Assembly: GCA_021464415.1 (NCBI GenBank)
Contig: JAKCWG010000690.1
Coordinates: forward strand, 1-64,000
Length of the DNA: 64,000 bases
Direction: 5' to 3'
DNA from: Lonicera japonica
Lineage: Eukaryota; Streptophyta; Magnoliopsida; Dipsacales; Caprifoliaceae
Shown: piece after piece, positions 50,921 to 62,609 of the stretch
How positions within the stretch are numbered: the stretch's first letter is position 1
Layout: each line of letters begins with the position of its first letter
Program-made: the position numbers and the translations under genes
Notes under the pieces: model-generated
The model's database searches: none
The model's input: the letters and a program-made list of their open reading frames with translations, nothing else
Told to the model about the DNA's origin: nothing

Positions 50921-52639
50921 GTAAAAAAAGTTAATTTTGATAATTTGTTGCTGTTTAAGCTATTATATATATATATATATATATGAATGATTAAAGAGCT
51001 CATATTCAAATGCAGCAACTAAACAGTGTAGACCATCAAGGGGATGTTTGGACCTTGCTGTTACACCCAGTGTTTTAAAAGGCTAAGGCATGGATCGAGG
51101 CGTTTAATTCTGTTTACGCCTCGCCTTCAGACATAAAACCTTGAGTAGTAAGCCTCGCCTTCACTATGTAATCAATCCAGCAATTAAATTAAAGGATTAT
51201 TATTCATCAAAGATGCGTGCAAAAAAATTAAATAAATCAAAGATATAAAAGTCTATTAAATTATCAGCATTGTAAACTTGAGTAAAAGTAAACATAGTTA
51301 TTAATTAGTTACGCCATATTGTTTTAAAACTTTGAATGTTTGATAAAAAAAACTAATATTAATAGAAACTTATCTAACAATATAATCGATTAATCATGAA
51401 TTTGAAAAAAAAGTTATGAATATGGGTAAAAATAAAATAAAATTTAATCTTACACAATTATAACCTAAACTTTTCTCATATACATGTGTGAGTGGTTAAG
51501 TACTCAAGTTCAAATAGCCATATCATCCGACTTGTTTAATATAAGTATATTATGTCGTAATCCGTATTAAATGTACTACCAAACATTTAAAAATTATTTT
51601 TAATTTCATTTAAATAATATTTTATCTTTTTATATATTTTCAAGATTCAAAATCAATGCCATTTTATTATGCATAGATATTGGGGTTAAAATCTTTCCAG
51701 AAGGCTAATTTCACTTTCACCTACTCTTCCTAACCTAAGCTTAAGCTTAATTAATGTCACCCTCATCAATATTGATTTGGGTCAATTGGGAGGAAGAAAA
51801 AAATGCTCATAATTGTTTGGTGTGCCCTGGCGGGATTAGGCCAACTTCAAGGATGCACAAAAATATTAAATTTGATGTAGTTTTCATACTAATTTTTATC
51901 TTTATTGTTATTTACTTATAGATATCAATCAGGTTATTTTTATACTTCTAATTTAATTTTTTTAGTTTATTATTTTTAATTAGCAATATTAATAATTTTT
52001 TATTAAAAAAATTAATTTATTCTAATTAAATTTATGTATACTTTATTTTAATTAATATTTTTAATATATAATAATAAGGAAAAAAAATTAGAACATTTGA
52101 AATTCATAAATTTAAACTTACATTAAAATGATATAAATTATTATAAGTTAATTAATAATAATATCTATAATAAAATAATTAGTACAATATAATAATTTAT
52201 ATGATTTGATAAAATAATAGAATAATAAAGAGAATATTCTATTTTTGAAAAGAATATATTTTTTGATGTTATATTTGGTGTTGTGGTTGGACTTGAAAAA
52301 AAATATATATAAAAATAACACTATTTTAATGTTGATTATCATTTTAGTGCTAAATCAACATTAAAATAATATTTTGAGTTAGAGTTGCTCTTAAAAAGTA
52401 ATTAATTAATTGCGGAGTTCGTGTTTGTTGATTGGTATCGGTGGGAATTGAGCCAATTACGTTTTAGGACACAGTCCATACTCATTTATGGTGAAGGAGA
52501 AAACCGAAATAAGAGACGACCCATTTATTCCATTCCAAATATATGAGGACAAAATAAGCAAATCAATAATATTATTAATAGCGATTGAAGACCTCATGTA
52601 GATTACCCAACTTCTATTCCACGCTTATATAGAAGGCGC
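50921..52639. other. Repeat-poor AT-rich intergenic DNA
   Basis: No CNGC exon or other gene was recognised. A short AGTGTTTTAAAAGGC start at 51070 with a CGCCTCGCC cluster resembles the terminus of a common plant MITE type; the same kind of start recurs at 59939. Confidence 0.4.
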
Positions 52640-52798
52640 AGTGATAATATGTACTTAAAAGACACATATTAAAGACTTAATTATAAAAATAATAAAATTT
52701 AATATGTATTTAATATTATACTGATTTTTTTGCAAACACTAATTTTTTTTTTTATATTTAGGTCTTTAATATGTGCCCTTAGAACATATGTTATCACT
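52640..52798. mobile_element. MITE of 159 bp with about 37-bp inverted ends
   Basis: The left arm AGTGATAATATGTACTTAAA ends in ATTAAAGAC. The right arm, read in reverse complement, begins AGTGATAACATATGTTCTAA and ends in ATTAAAGAC. No coding sequence is present. Related partial copies lie just downstream (about 52880-52990). Confidence 0.65.
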
Positions 52799-52809
52799 AT
52801 CCATATAAA

Positions 52810-53190
52810 AAATTAGAAATGATACAAATTAATTGATGGATCACATGACTCTTTAATATTATGTTATATTATATTATATCTATAAAAATAATAAAAGTCT
52901 AATATGCATTTAATGTTACACTGATTTTTATACAAGTCCTAATTTTTTTTTATATTTAACTTTTTAACATGTACCCTTAGGACACATGTAAATTAATTGA
53001 TGGATCACAGGACTCTTTAATATTATGTTATATTATATTATATTATATCTACACTCACTACCCAAAATTAGAAATGATACAAATTAATTGATGGATCACA
53101 TGACTCTTTAATATATGTTATATTATTTTATATATATACTCACTGCCCGTATAAAAAATTAGAAATGATACAAATTAATTGACCTATTTT
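52810..53190. repeat. Local direct repeats (ACAAATTAATTGATGGATCA unit)
   Basis: A block containing AATTAGAAATGATACAAATT and ATTGATGGATCACATGACTC recurs at about 52813, 52990 (partial), 53066 and 53157 (partial), separated by MITE-like sequence. This suggests local duplication together with the neighbouring element. Confidence 0.65.
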
Positions 53191-53332
53191 ACTCCTGTAA
53201 TATCTTTTCTCATTAAAAAAAAAAATGCTTACAAGAGGTTTCAAATCTTGAACCTTTGGCTATATAATTTACTACTTAACCATTAAGCCAATTAACATCT
53301 TTGTTTTACATTTTAGTTTGAAATAAATATAT

Positions 53333-54003
53333 TTAGGGATGACAATAGATTGGGTTTGACCAATACCAAACATGACTCATAGTTGTAACAGCTTGCTCCG
53401 AACTCAATGCGAGTTTTATTAGGGATGATAATGGATCGGGTTTGGCCAATACCAAACATGACCCATAGTTGTAATAGCCTGCTCCGAGCTCGATGCGGGT
53501 TTTATTTTGAAACTGAAACCCGTGTTACAAAAATTTATTAAATCCGGAACCCGCCCCATATTGAATTTTAATTAAATCTATCCCAAATCAAATAGAAAAA
53601 TATAATTTACCCTAATTTTAACTATATTTTGCCAAATCAATGATGCAAAAAAATAAATCGAATAAAATTAAATCTATTTCAATAGTTTTTCACTATAATT
53701 GAAAGAATTATGAAAATAAATTATATACAAAGAAGAGAATTAGATCAAATTTAGTTACAGAGTATTGAGAGAAAGAGGGAGAGATTGAATTAGGGCATGT
53801 CAGCGTGCTACTATATAAATATTTATATATCTATGTATGTGGGTAGGGTAGGGTAGGGTCGGGTTGGGTTTTTTAGATGCAAACCCACCCCCAAACCCGA
53901 GTAGTTCCTTTTTTTTTTGAAATCTAAATCCAACCCAAGGTCAAAAAACCCCATCCATTAGGGTCGACCTGGGTTGAAAACCTATAGGATTGGATTTTAT
54001 TGT
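53333..54003. mobile_element. hAT-like MITE with duplicated left end
   Basis: The left end is TAGGGATGACAATAG and the right end TTTATTGTCATGA. GGGTTTG / CAACCC subterminal words appear near both ends. The first 84 bp or so are repeated in tandem from 53419 (TAGGGATGATAATGG), so the left terminus is doubled. No protein. Confidence 0.55.
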
Positions 54004-54059
54004 CATGAAATTGTTTCAAACTTTTGAATTTCATATTTTACCCATGCGGTCTTTTTTTT

Positions 54060-54208
54060 AATTAAAAATTATGATTGCAAAAGGGTTTGAACCTTGAACA
54101 AAGTAATTTACTGCTTAATTGCTATACCACTTAAAATATTTATTTTATATTTTAATTTTAACTAAATATATCTGAGTACCACACGCATCGCGTGTGCATG
54201 TGATCTAG
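54060..54208 (+). mobile_element. Helitron 3' end
   Basis: A 7-bp stem with 3-base loop (CACACGC-ATC-GCGTGTG, 54180-54196) is followed nine bases later by CTAG (54205-54208) and T. This is the terminal structure of plant Helitrons. About 100 bp before it are alignable to 53230-53333, which lacks the hairpin. The 5' end was not located. Confidence 0.6.
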
Positions 54209-57200
54209 TTCAAGATAAATAATATCTTCCTTTTCTTCAAAACTAAATATTTTACAATTTATTTAGTTATAAAGATATTTTTCAACTATCATGTTATGTT
54301 TCAATTATGCAATTTTCAAATTCTTTTACTTCCTCCTCATTTGTGGTGGTGCCTAGAACAACTAACGGCCGGCCACCGCCAACTCCTCCCAGTGGTGGTC
54401 TGGTGTGGGCCGTGGGAAGGTAGTAGATATATGGCAACTACCACCGGTGATTAAGATATGCATATTAAAATTATATGAACTTTTGCCTCAGCCATAAATT
54501 GTCCTGTTTCATTTTAAATGAAAAATGGCTCATGACACATCTAATCCAATTTAGCCTTCTTTTTACGCCTTTTTCTCCCTAACTCTCAAAAGGTAGACGA
54601 AAAGAGAGGAAAGATACAAGACTGTTTTACGCTTTTGATAAGATGATCAAATAATCAATTTTTTTTTGTTTAAATGATATTTAATTAGTTAAAAACATGT
54701 CCATAATTTTTTCTTCCTTGCATATCTAGCTAACAAGAAACATTGTATCCTTCTAATGTTTTGCCATTCTTACCACTAACATATAAAAGATAGACGAGTT
54801 CTATAAATTATGAATAAAAAAATGTATATGTTAAAACTAATAGTTTTATAGCACAGTGGTAAGTGACGGCCAACATTTAAAAAGGAGTATAAAAAATCGA
54901 ATTTTTTTTTTTAAACCATTTAAATTTAAGGACTTGACCTTATAAAGAGAAGTGCATAAAATTAAAGGTCAAAGTCACAACACCTTTCTAATAATGGGCC
55001 AAAATGGTTAGAGACTTTGACATTTTACTAGTAGTGTAATAAATTTCTTTTGACTTGGGTTCTACCGTTGAAGTGTCTAATTCTACTAGTAGTGTAATAA
55101 ATGTCTATATTGATTTTTCCAATACAAGCAATAGATAACTATATTAAAAATTAATGGCCCTGAATTATTTTAAAAAAAGCTAGTAAGTTATACAAGGAAA
55201 TGATATTCTCTCAAAAACAATTTTGTCCAACGAATAAATTTTCAAACATCGGCCCTCCACAGAGAAGAAACAATTACATTTTTCCGTCCCAAATTACTAA
55301 TTGATTAATATTTTTCAAGATTTTCCAAATTAAGATTTGTGATTTTTCTTTGTTCTTTCGCTGTGACTTCGACTTCATCAGAATATCTCTGCCGTGGTTT
55401 TTGGCCACCGTTTTCAACTGGCTCAGTGCAACTGAGCAAGCCTTGCCAGAGCATATTCTTAAAAGTTGCAATTATGCGTGAAGTTAAAAATGTACCTTAT
55501 TGCGTTAGAAAATTTCAAGAAAATAATACATAATTTGGGATTTTAACTTATAACCTTAAATTTTGCTGAAAATTTCAGAAAAATAATATATAATTTGAGA
55601 TTTGAACTCATAATCTTAAACTTGAAAATACATACACTTACTACTTGATTAAATACCATTTTACAACTTTTTGTAAGCAATTAATAACTATCATATTGCA
55701 CACACGCGTCACATACAAGATGTATTTGATTGCCAAAGTTTTCTATGAAAAACTGAGCAACATTTTTTTGTTCTAATTTGTTGGTGTTTGATTGCCTAAT
55801 TTTCTAGTTTAACCTATTTTCTAGGTACAAGTGGATGATGCATAATTAGCTTACTTCAAAGAAAATAAGTTAGCTCAAAAACAAAAAAGTTCAATTTGAT
55901 CTAAATAGAATCTAAGTAATCAAATATCAAAAGTTAAAAAAATATGCTATCTTTGCAAGAAAAAAGGTAGATATTTTTCATATAGAAAATAAATGCAATC
56001 AAACACATTTAAATACTTTTTCCTAAAGTTGAATTGCTTAGAATATAAATTGCCTAAAATTTAAACAATTTTCACCATAATTATATAGTTGCAATTGAAC
56101 ATGCCCTACATGTGTCGCGTAATGCAGTTTGAAAATTTAGTTTTCAAGTCAAATTAATGTTGACCTTAAACAATTACTCGACCCTTTTCAAAAGAGCATC
56201 CCCCAATTCGGATTGGGGCGGGTTAAAATCCTATTGAATTGAGCTATTTTGTCATCTCTAAAAATTTAGTAATGTCAAAAGGAGACAACCTATTTATATG
56301 CTCGATACTAAAAAATAAAACCTATGGTCTTTTTAATATTGGTGTAATTATCTTTGATATCATCTCTTTAGCTTGATTTTGACGAGCTTGTTCTTTTTAT
56401 TTTATTAAAAAAAGTAAAAAAAAAATATGTAACTCGTGGTCTTGCTAAATCAATAGGTCTATTAGAAATATTGTTGTGTATTCTCATAGTTGGTTGTTTT
56501 GATGTATGTTCTTTGGTTAGTAGAATTTTTTTACACATTTAATGTCCGGATTAATTTTTGTGTATCTCGATTAATTTATGTTTGCAATTTGTGATTCTCG
56601 CTGGCCAATTATTGTTTTAATAGTCTCAAAAATTGACTAAAGAAACAAATTGAATATATTCTAAATTGTCCCAATTGTAATTTTATATCAAAAGACCAAA
56701 AGGCTTGGTTGTTGCTAGATGATTGAAATTGGTTCGTTTCCCTTAAAGGAGTTTTTTCATTTCTAATTATTTACCTGAGACGAAAGTAGTGGGATTCCTA
56801 TTTGCTTGCCCAATGCTTGTTTACAACCATCGATGTACTGTGAGTGAGGAATCCAATATTTTGAATAATATAAAGTAAAAAAAAATAGGTTTAAGTTTGT
56901 GAGTGATGAAAATTTGACTAAGCCTAATTTAACTAGAATTAGCCTAGTAAGAATGTTTGGTAACTAAAAAAAAAAGATATTGATGAACAATAATAAACTA
57001 GTAATAGAAATGAGATTAGATTTGTTGCGAGAGTATGTTTCTCTTGTGGCTATTATACCAAATATAATATTACATCCTCTTTTTAGTGAGTGTATTGGTT
57101 ATATTAACTTAAAAGCTTAATGAGAGAATACAATTGCAAAAATATTGGGGATTGATTAGAGGAGGAAGACAACTTAGTGGGAGTGAGTGTAGAGAGAATG

Positions 57201-57640
57201 TGTACAAGTAGTTATTTTGTATGGGTAGTTATTTTCTGTTATTTATCTTCCAGTTTAGCTTCTCTTTTTTTTTGTTGGCCGATAAGTATTGGTTGGAATA
57301 CATTACCTCTATAAGTCTTTATTCATTATTGGTCCTACTGACTTTGTGGTCAGCCAAAATATGAAACATACTGTGGTTGGTTGACTGCTTTTCCTCGTAT
57401 AAAATATAATGAGCTTAATGGCCTCGGGTCTTAGGTTGACAATGACATGGGCCAGCGAGGTTGGGTTGGCAAAAAACTCATTTATAATTTTTACCTCCCA
57501 GAAAGTTCAACTAAAGATTTGAACTCGCGACGTTAAACATATTGTACAAAAAATGTTAATGTTTTTGGAATTATTTATTTTATTTTAAAAATCTAAATAG
57601 AATATTGCATATATGTATATAATTCAGTGATAAATACTTA
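54209..57640. other. AT-rich intergenic DNA
   Basis: No gene was recognised. It includes a tRNA-like B-box fragment on the minus strand (about 55590-55660) and a solitary MITE right end (about 56205-56265, ending TTTTGTCATCTCTA). Confidence 0.4.
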
Positions 57641-57905
57641 GTATGGTTGGTTTTAGATGAGAAGGACATGATACAAATTTTTTCTACCAAAATTCTATTC
57701 TTGCCAACTCCACATTTATATGGACAAAAAATACCTCTTTAGCTTTATTTTCAATTTTAAAATTTTAAAATTCAATAATATTGTAACATTCATCTTCTTT
57801 CGATAAAACAAAAATACTTATTTTTAGTGCTACATACAAGAATTTTTTAGCATACTTGTAAATTTACGAAAAAGATAAATATAAATGTAAATTAGGAAGC
57901 AATTA
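57641..57905. repeat. Direct repeat, left copy
   Basis: About 265 bp beginning AGTATGGTTGG and including TAGATGAGAAGGACATGATA are repeated, diverged, at 59638-59897 in the same orientation. The pair brackets the element at 58161-59532. Confidence 0.6.
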
Positions 57906-58160
57906 ATCGCAATATTTTTTTTAATCAAAACCTTTTTATTTTATTAAAATAAAAATTTACTACATTTTAAGAACTCTCATATCAGGAATACTGGCCCTAT
58001 CTACATTTTAATCAAAATTATAAATTGCAATATTCATAATTTTGCTGTTAAACTTCTAAATTTCACATAAAATTGTCTTGCAAATATGAAGTGTATTTCA
58101 CTTCATTTTTGTAGTGAAAATTTTTAAATTTAATTAAAGTTTTGCAACTATTTTTTTTAG

Positions 58161-59532
58161 GGTGATTTTGTTTCTATCAACCGTATCTTGCAGTTAATCT
58201 ACCTTTAAATAATGAAAATTTTGTACAAAGTTTTACAATATTACCCTTTTCAAAATTGATAAGTATATTCACCAATTAAAATTAATTTATAATTGTATAA
58301 ATTTGGATTCCTTTTTAATTAAGATTCCTAATCTAAATATAATTCCTTTTTAATTCCTTTCCATTTTTATTTTAGGGCACTTTTGGATTACAAAATTAGA
58401 TTTAACTTTAAGAACCCTAATTTCTTCTTCTACTTTATTTACACTCAATTATAAGTTCAATAAAATGAAAATGCAAAATTAAAATATTGAGATTTCAAAT
58501 CGAAATCATAAGTCGAAATTAAAAAGCCCTAATTAAAACTGACTTCATCATTCTCTCTCATATATTTCAAATATGGATCTTAATACATAAATATGTGCAT
58601 AGTACTACTTCTTCTTGTGGTCCTCTTCCTTTTAATCGACAATGAAAAACTTTCCAGCGAGATTAGAGAGAGAAAGCGATGATGAGGGAGTGAGAAAACA
58701 TGGAAAAATGATCAGAATGTGGCAAAAACTTGGATCAATTTATAGAGAGAGAACGTGGTCGGTGAAATTTTAGATCAATTGAAATCAAACCTACCATTGC
58801 CGGCGACCTCGATTTTGTAAGAGGGGCTTGATGTTAATAGGGATGAAAGAGGGCTTTATAAATATATGTGATTACTTTGTGATTCAACTAGATTTAAATT
58901 GAAGAAGAAGAATAAGATAGATGAAGTATTTACATACATATATATATATATGGAGAGAGAGAGAAAGAAAGAACAAAGAAGATGAAGTATATATTGTACA
59001 TATATGTATATGTACAAGGAGAGAAAGAACAAGAAAATTGAAAAGGATGAATGATTTAGACCTTGTTGGGTATAAATTTAGAACTTATAGAAAAAGAGAG
59101 AAATTAGGATTAAAGTAAGAAGAATATTTGAGAAGAAGCAGATGGAAGGGGAAAAATGATAGGAGTAAAATTGTAAAAACAAAAATTAAATTAAATATGG
59201 ACGGTAGGAGGAAGAAGAAGGAGGAGCTTGAGGATGCTGTGACGGTGGGAAAGAAAAAAAAAAATTGAACGGGAAGGGGTTGAATTTTTATTTTGTTATT
59301 TTACTTCAAAGGTAATTAAAATTTATTTTAAAATCTAAATTTTTAAAGTGGTTGTACTTATTAATTTAGTGAATATTTTAATATTAAATTCTTATTAAAA
59401 ATAATATTTATAAAATTAAATTCATAATATGTTTTTGTAAGTTTATCCGTGCTTGCGGATTAACTTAATATGCAACACGGATTAACTTACTAGTGCGGAC
59501 CGAAAATTTTGATGGATAGGAACAAAATCACC
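58161..59532. mobile_element. Possible Mutator-like non-autonomous element
   Basis: The left end GGTGATTTTGTTTCTATC and, in reverse complement, the right end GGTGATTTTGTTCCTATC give an 18-bp inverted terminus with one mismatch. The interior is 1.3 kb, includes GA-rich blocks (58650-58700, 59200-59230) and has no transposase. Flanking bases are T-rich on both sides, so a target duplication cannot be judged. Confidence 0.5.
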
Positions 59533-59637
59533 ATTTTTTGTAAATGTACAGAAATTTGATGTTTCTCAATGACACCAGCAAATATTAAAAGAAATATAAA
59601 TTAAGAAATAATAGACTAAGGAATATAATTAGCAAAT

Positions 59638-59897
59638 TAGTATGGATTTAGACGAGAATGACATAATACAAACATTATCAACCAAAACTCATGTGTTCCG
59701 AAATTTATATTGTTATGAACAAAAATGCCCATTTAGCATTATTTTTCATTTTCAAAATTTGAGATCCAACAAGATAACATTTATTACACTCTTATTTAAT
59801 AGAAAAAACTTATGTAGAATACTACAAGAAATTTCTTTTTTTTTATAGTACTAGTAAATTTACAAATAATATATAAATACAAATTAGAAAACAATGG
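59638..59897. repeat. Direct repeat, right copy
   Basis: Diverged second copy of 57641-57905, sharing the order of blocks TAGA(T/C)GAGAA(G/T)GACAT, AACAAAAATGCCCATTTAGC-like and TAAATTTAC. Confidence 0.6.
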
Positions 59898-60395
59898 ACT
59901 ACACTATTTCCGACATATTCATATTTTTTGCAGTTAAACTTAGTGTTTTAAAAAGCATTAGAGAGCTCGCATCGATGCGCTTTGCAAAAAAAAAGGCCAT
60001 CATATCATGCACATTATGAATTAAGTGTGATATGTCCATTAGGCTTATACCTTTGGGTCTAAGCGAATGCTTTTTATTCAAGGTATACACTTTCTACGTC
60101 TACGCGTTTACGGCTTGCACTTTTGTTGCTTTTTTTTTTTTTTGTAAGTTGTATAGTAGGTTGAATGGTGAACTAGTGATTGATTTGGGGGAGAAATTAG
60201 AGTTTAGGTTGAGATTTGGGGAAAAAATTATGGATTTGTTGAAGAATGAAGAGAGAGAAGAAGAATAAGCATTAGCGGTTTGTTTTCTTAATTGTTCCAC
60301 TGATGTTCACCAATAAGATCAGCTGCTCAATTTAAAAAATTGGCTCGAAGAAATTTACAAATGTGTTTGAGAAGAAAGAGAGATTTTCAAAGTTA

Positions 60396-60500
60396 ATGGC
60401 CTTGTAACCTAGTGACATCCTCTCTAATCTTGTATTAGAGAAGTCACAGGTTCGAAACTGATAGATGTGGTATTCGAACTTAAAAAAAGTGGTTTGTTGA
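60396..60500 (+). repeat. tRNA-derived SINE head
   Basis: TGGCCTTGTAACCTAGTGAC (A-box region) and AGGTTCGAAACTG (B box, 60448-60460) lie about 34 bp apart, as in plant SINEs. Confidence 0.5.
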
Positions 60501-60689
60501 TGATATGTCCACCTCTTATGTGAGTGGTTGAAAGCTTACTTATTCATTTATTTGGTCAGCGAATTAAGAAAAAATGGAGAGATGTGTTTAAGGAAATTAC
60601 ACGTAGTGTGCTATCGCCTAGATAGAATATGTATTAGGGATTTACTGTGTAAATTATGTATTATGGGCCATAATGGGCTTCCTTGTAAA

Positions 60690-60790
60690 CCCTATTTACT
60701 ATTGTATTTGTACCCTATTTAAAGGGCTCATCTAATGAAGTATTGAGTAGAATTATTCCTACAACACGTTATCAGCACGCTCAGAGCTAA
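60690..60790 (+). promoter_or_regulatory. Copia 5' LTR end with TATA-like box and primer-site region
   Basis: CCCTATTTAAAGGG (about 60711-60724) is TATA-like. It is followed by AACACGTTATCAGCACGC (about 60763-60780), the junction seen just after the LTR in plant copia elements of this gag type. The LTR start was not defined. Confidence 0.5.
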
Positions 60791-61002
60791 CAACCCTAAC
60801 CCTAAGAAACCCTAGCCGCCGGCTGCCACCACAACGGGTCTCGACTCTTGCCGCTCAACCTTCAAGAAAAAGCTGTGGTATATACCCATAATCAAGAAAA
60901 AGGTGACCATTACCGATCTTGTTTTTTGAAATCTAATTCATATTCCTAAAACATAATTAATATGGATGTACTCATAACTGTGTAATATTTTAATTTTTTA
61001 AG

Positions 61003-62070
61003 ATGGCCGACCCAACTCGACCCGAATTTGACATTTTGGACTCAGAAGGACTTGAGTACCATCGGTGGGTTTCTGATGTAGAAACCGCTTTTGTGGCTAA
61101 AGAATATTCGGCTACACTTACTGACCCCAAAGACCCCACAGACAATGGACCGTCTGATAAGGTGAAAGCAAATGCATTAATGTTTCTAAGAAAACATATT
61201 GACCCCAGCCTACGTTGGGAGTACCTTCAATTGAAGACACCTAAAGAATTATGGGATGCCCTTAAGGGACGTTTTGGGAACATTCATGACACTTTGCTCC
61301 CAGAATTGACCGTTCAGTGGAATGAAATCCGCTTGCTTGATTATAAAAGGGTTAATGACTTCAACAAGGACATGTTGCGCCTAAAGGCACGTCTTAACTT
61401 CTGTGGAAAGGATCTCACGGAAGATGATATGATTCAGAAGACACTTTCCACTTTTCCTACTTCAGCACTTATACTAGCGAACCAGTATAGGCTCGAGTAT
61501 GATAACAAAAGAATCACAACATTCAATAAGCTGATCAACATACTGCAAGTGGCTGAAAGGCATAATGAGGTTCTTTTGAATAACAATGCTAGGCCCGTCG
61601 GGACAAAGAAAATTCCTGAGGCTAACTACGGTAAGATGAATAGTGGAAAGAACCCCAATGCAAGGGGGGTTGGACGTGTTGATCCCTACCCACGTGGCAA
61701 CAAGGCACAACGTGGAAAGGGACGTGGGAGTCGTGGTGCGGGTCGTGGAGGCTCTTCCAAAGTATGGAGAAGAAATGATAATATTGGACCTAGTGGTCAA
61801 GAAAATAAGATGAAAAATGCACCTAACAATCCTCCGGTCAAAAAGGAAAGAGTTGGCGACGAGCCATGTTATAGGTGTGGAGTTGCTGGGCATTGGTACA
61901 AGAACTGCCATGCAAGCGCTAAAGTAGCAGCCAGTTATAAGAGATATCGAGAATCTAAAGAACAAGAATCTCACTTTATGAACGAAGAAGACAATGACGC
62001 TTATGTCAACTTCACAATCGCAGACAAGAAGGACTTTGCTCAGTCAATGGATGCACCCGATTTTGACTGA
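61003..62070 (+). CDS. Copia Gag protein, 355 aa, intact
   Basis: Retrotransposon capsid/nucleocapsid protein. An N-terminal gag domain (residues about 1-190, with EYHRWVSDVETAF, LWDALKGRFGN and LLPELTVQWNEIRLLDYKRV) is followed by a basic Gly/Arg-rich stretch (about 210-260). One zinc knuckle, CYRCGVAGHWYKNC (CX2CX4HX4C, about 295-308), follows. The frame runs from ATG to TGA without disruption. The sequence downstream holds pol text full of stops, so this gag is separate from any working polyprotein. Gag and pol may be separate frames in this lineage, or gag may have been spared by chance. Confidence 0.85.
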   Translation: MADPTRPEFDILDSEGLEYHRWVSDVETAFVAKEYSATLTDPKDPTDNGPSDKVKANALMFLRKHIDPSLRWEYLQLKTPKELWDALKGRFGNIHDTLLPELTVQWNEIRLLDYKRVNDFNKDMLRLKARLNFCGKDLTEDDMIQKTLSTFPTSALILANQYRLEYDNKRITTFNKLINILQVAERHNEVLLNNNARPVGTKKIPEANYGKMNSGKNPNARGVGRVDPYPRGNKAQRGKGRGSRGAGRGGSSKVWRRNDNIGPSGQENKMKNAPNNPPVKKERVGDEPCYRCGVAGHWYKNCHASAKVAASYKRYRESKEQESHFMNEEDNDAYVNFTIADKKDFAQSMDAPDFD

Positions 62071-62609
62071 TCTACTTTATTTAGTTTATTTTTCAGAAGT
62101 AGTTGAACAGGCATATTGCCTAATTTTTAATTAGACTATGGTTTTGTCTTAAAGTTTATGTTGATTTGATGGATTAGATTTCTAAACAAGATACTGGATT
62201 GATTACTGTTAGTTTTATTCGAATTCTATTCTTAAGTAATTGAATTTGTTTGTTTTATTACTACATAGTTCGGAATTTATACTCGATTTCATTACTGTAA
62301 AAATGAATCGATGATAATTTTAATAATTGGTTGATAGTGAGAACACTATAGCCATACAATGAAATAGGCAATTCATAACATACCTATGTGACTATGATGA
62401 TTAAATCATCATAAGAGCGACGAACTGCTCAACCATTTTGTTACTAAAATGGTGTTTACAGTCACATACGCTCTATATGCACATAGAGCAACCCGAACTT
62501 TGTTAAAGATATTTTTACCAACAGTAATCATACAAAAACAAAATGTAAGAATGGAATAAAAATATATTTATTTTACTTTTAAACAAAAGTGTAAAGAAAC
62601 GCATTTTAA

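Noticed and set aside
55274..55471. 65-codon minus-strand frame with a less AT-rich patch
   Set aside because: No motif or splice context that identifies it.
61474..61974. 166-codon minus-strand frame
   Set aside because: Antisense shadow of the copia gag.
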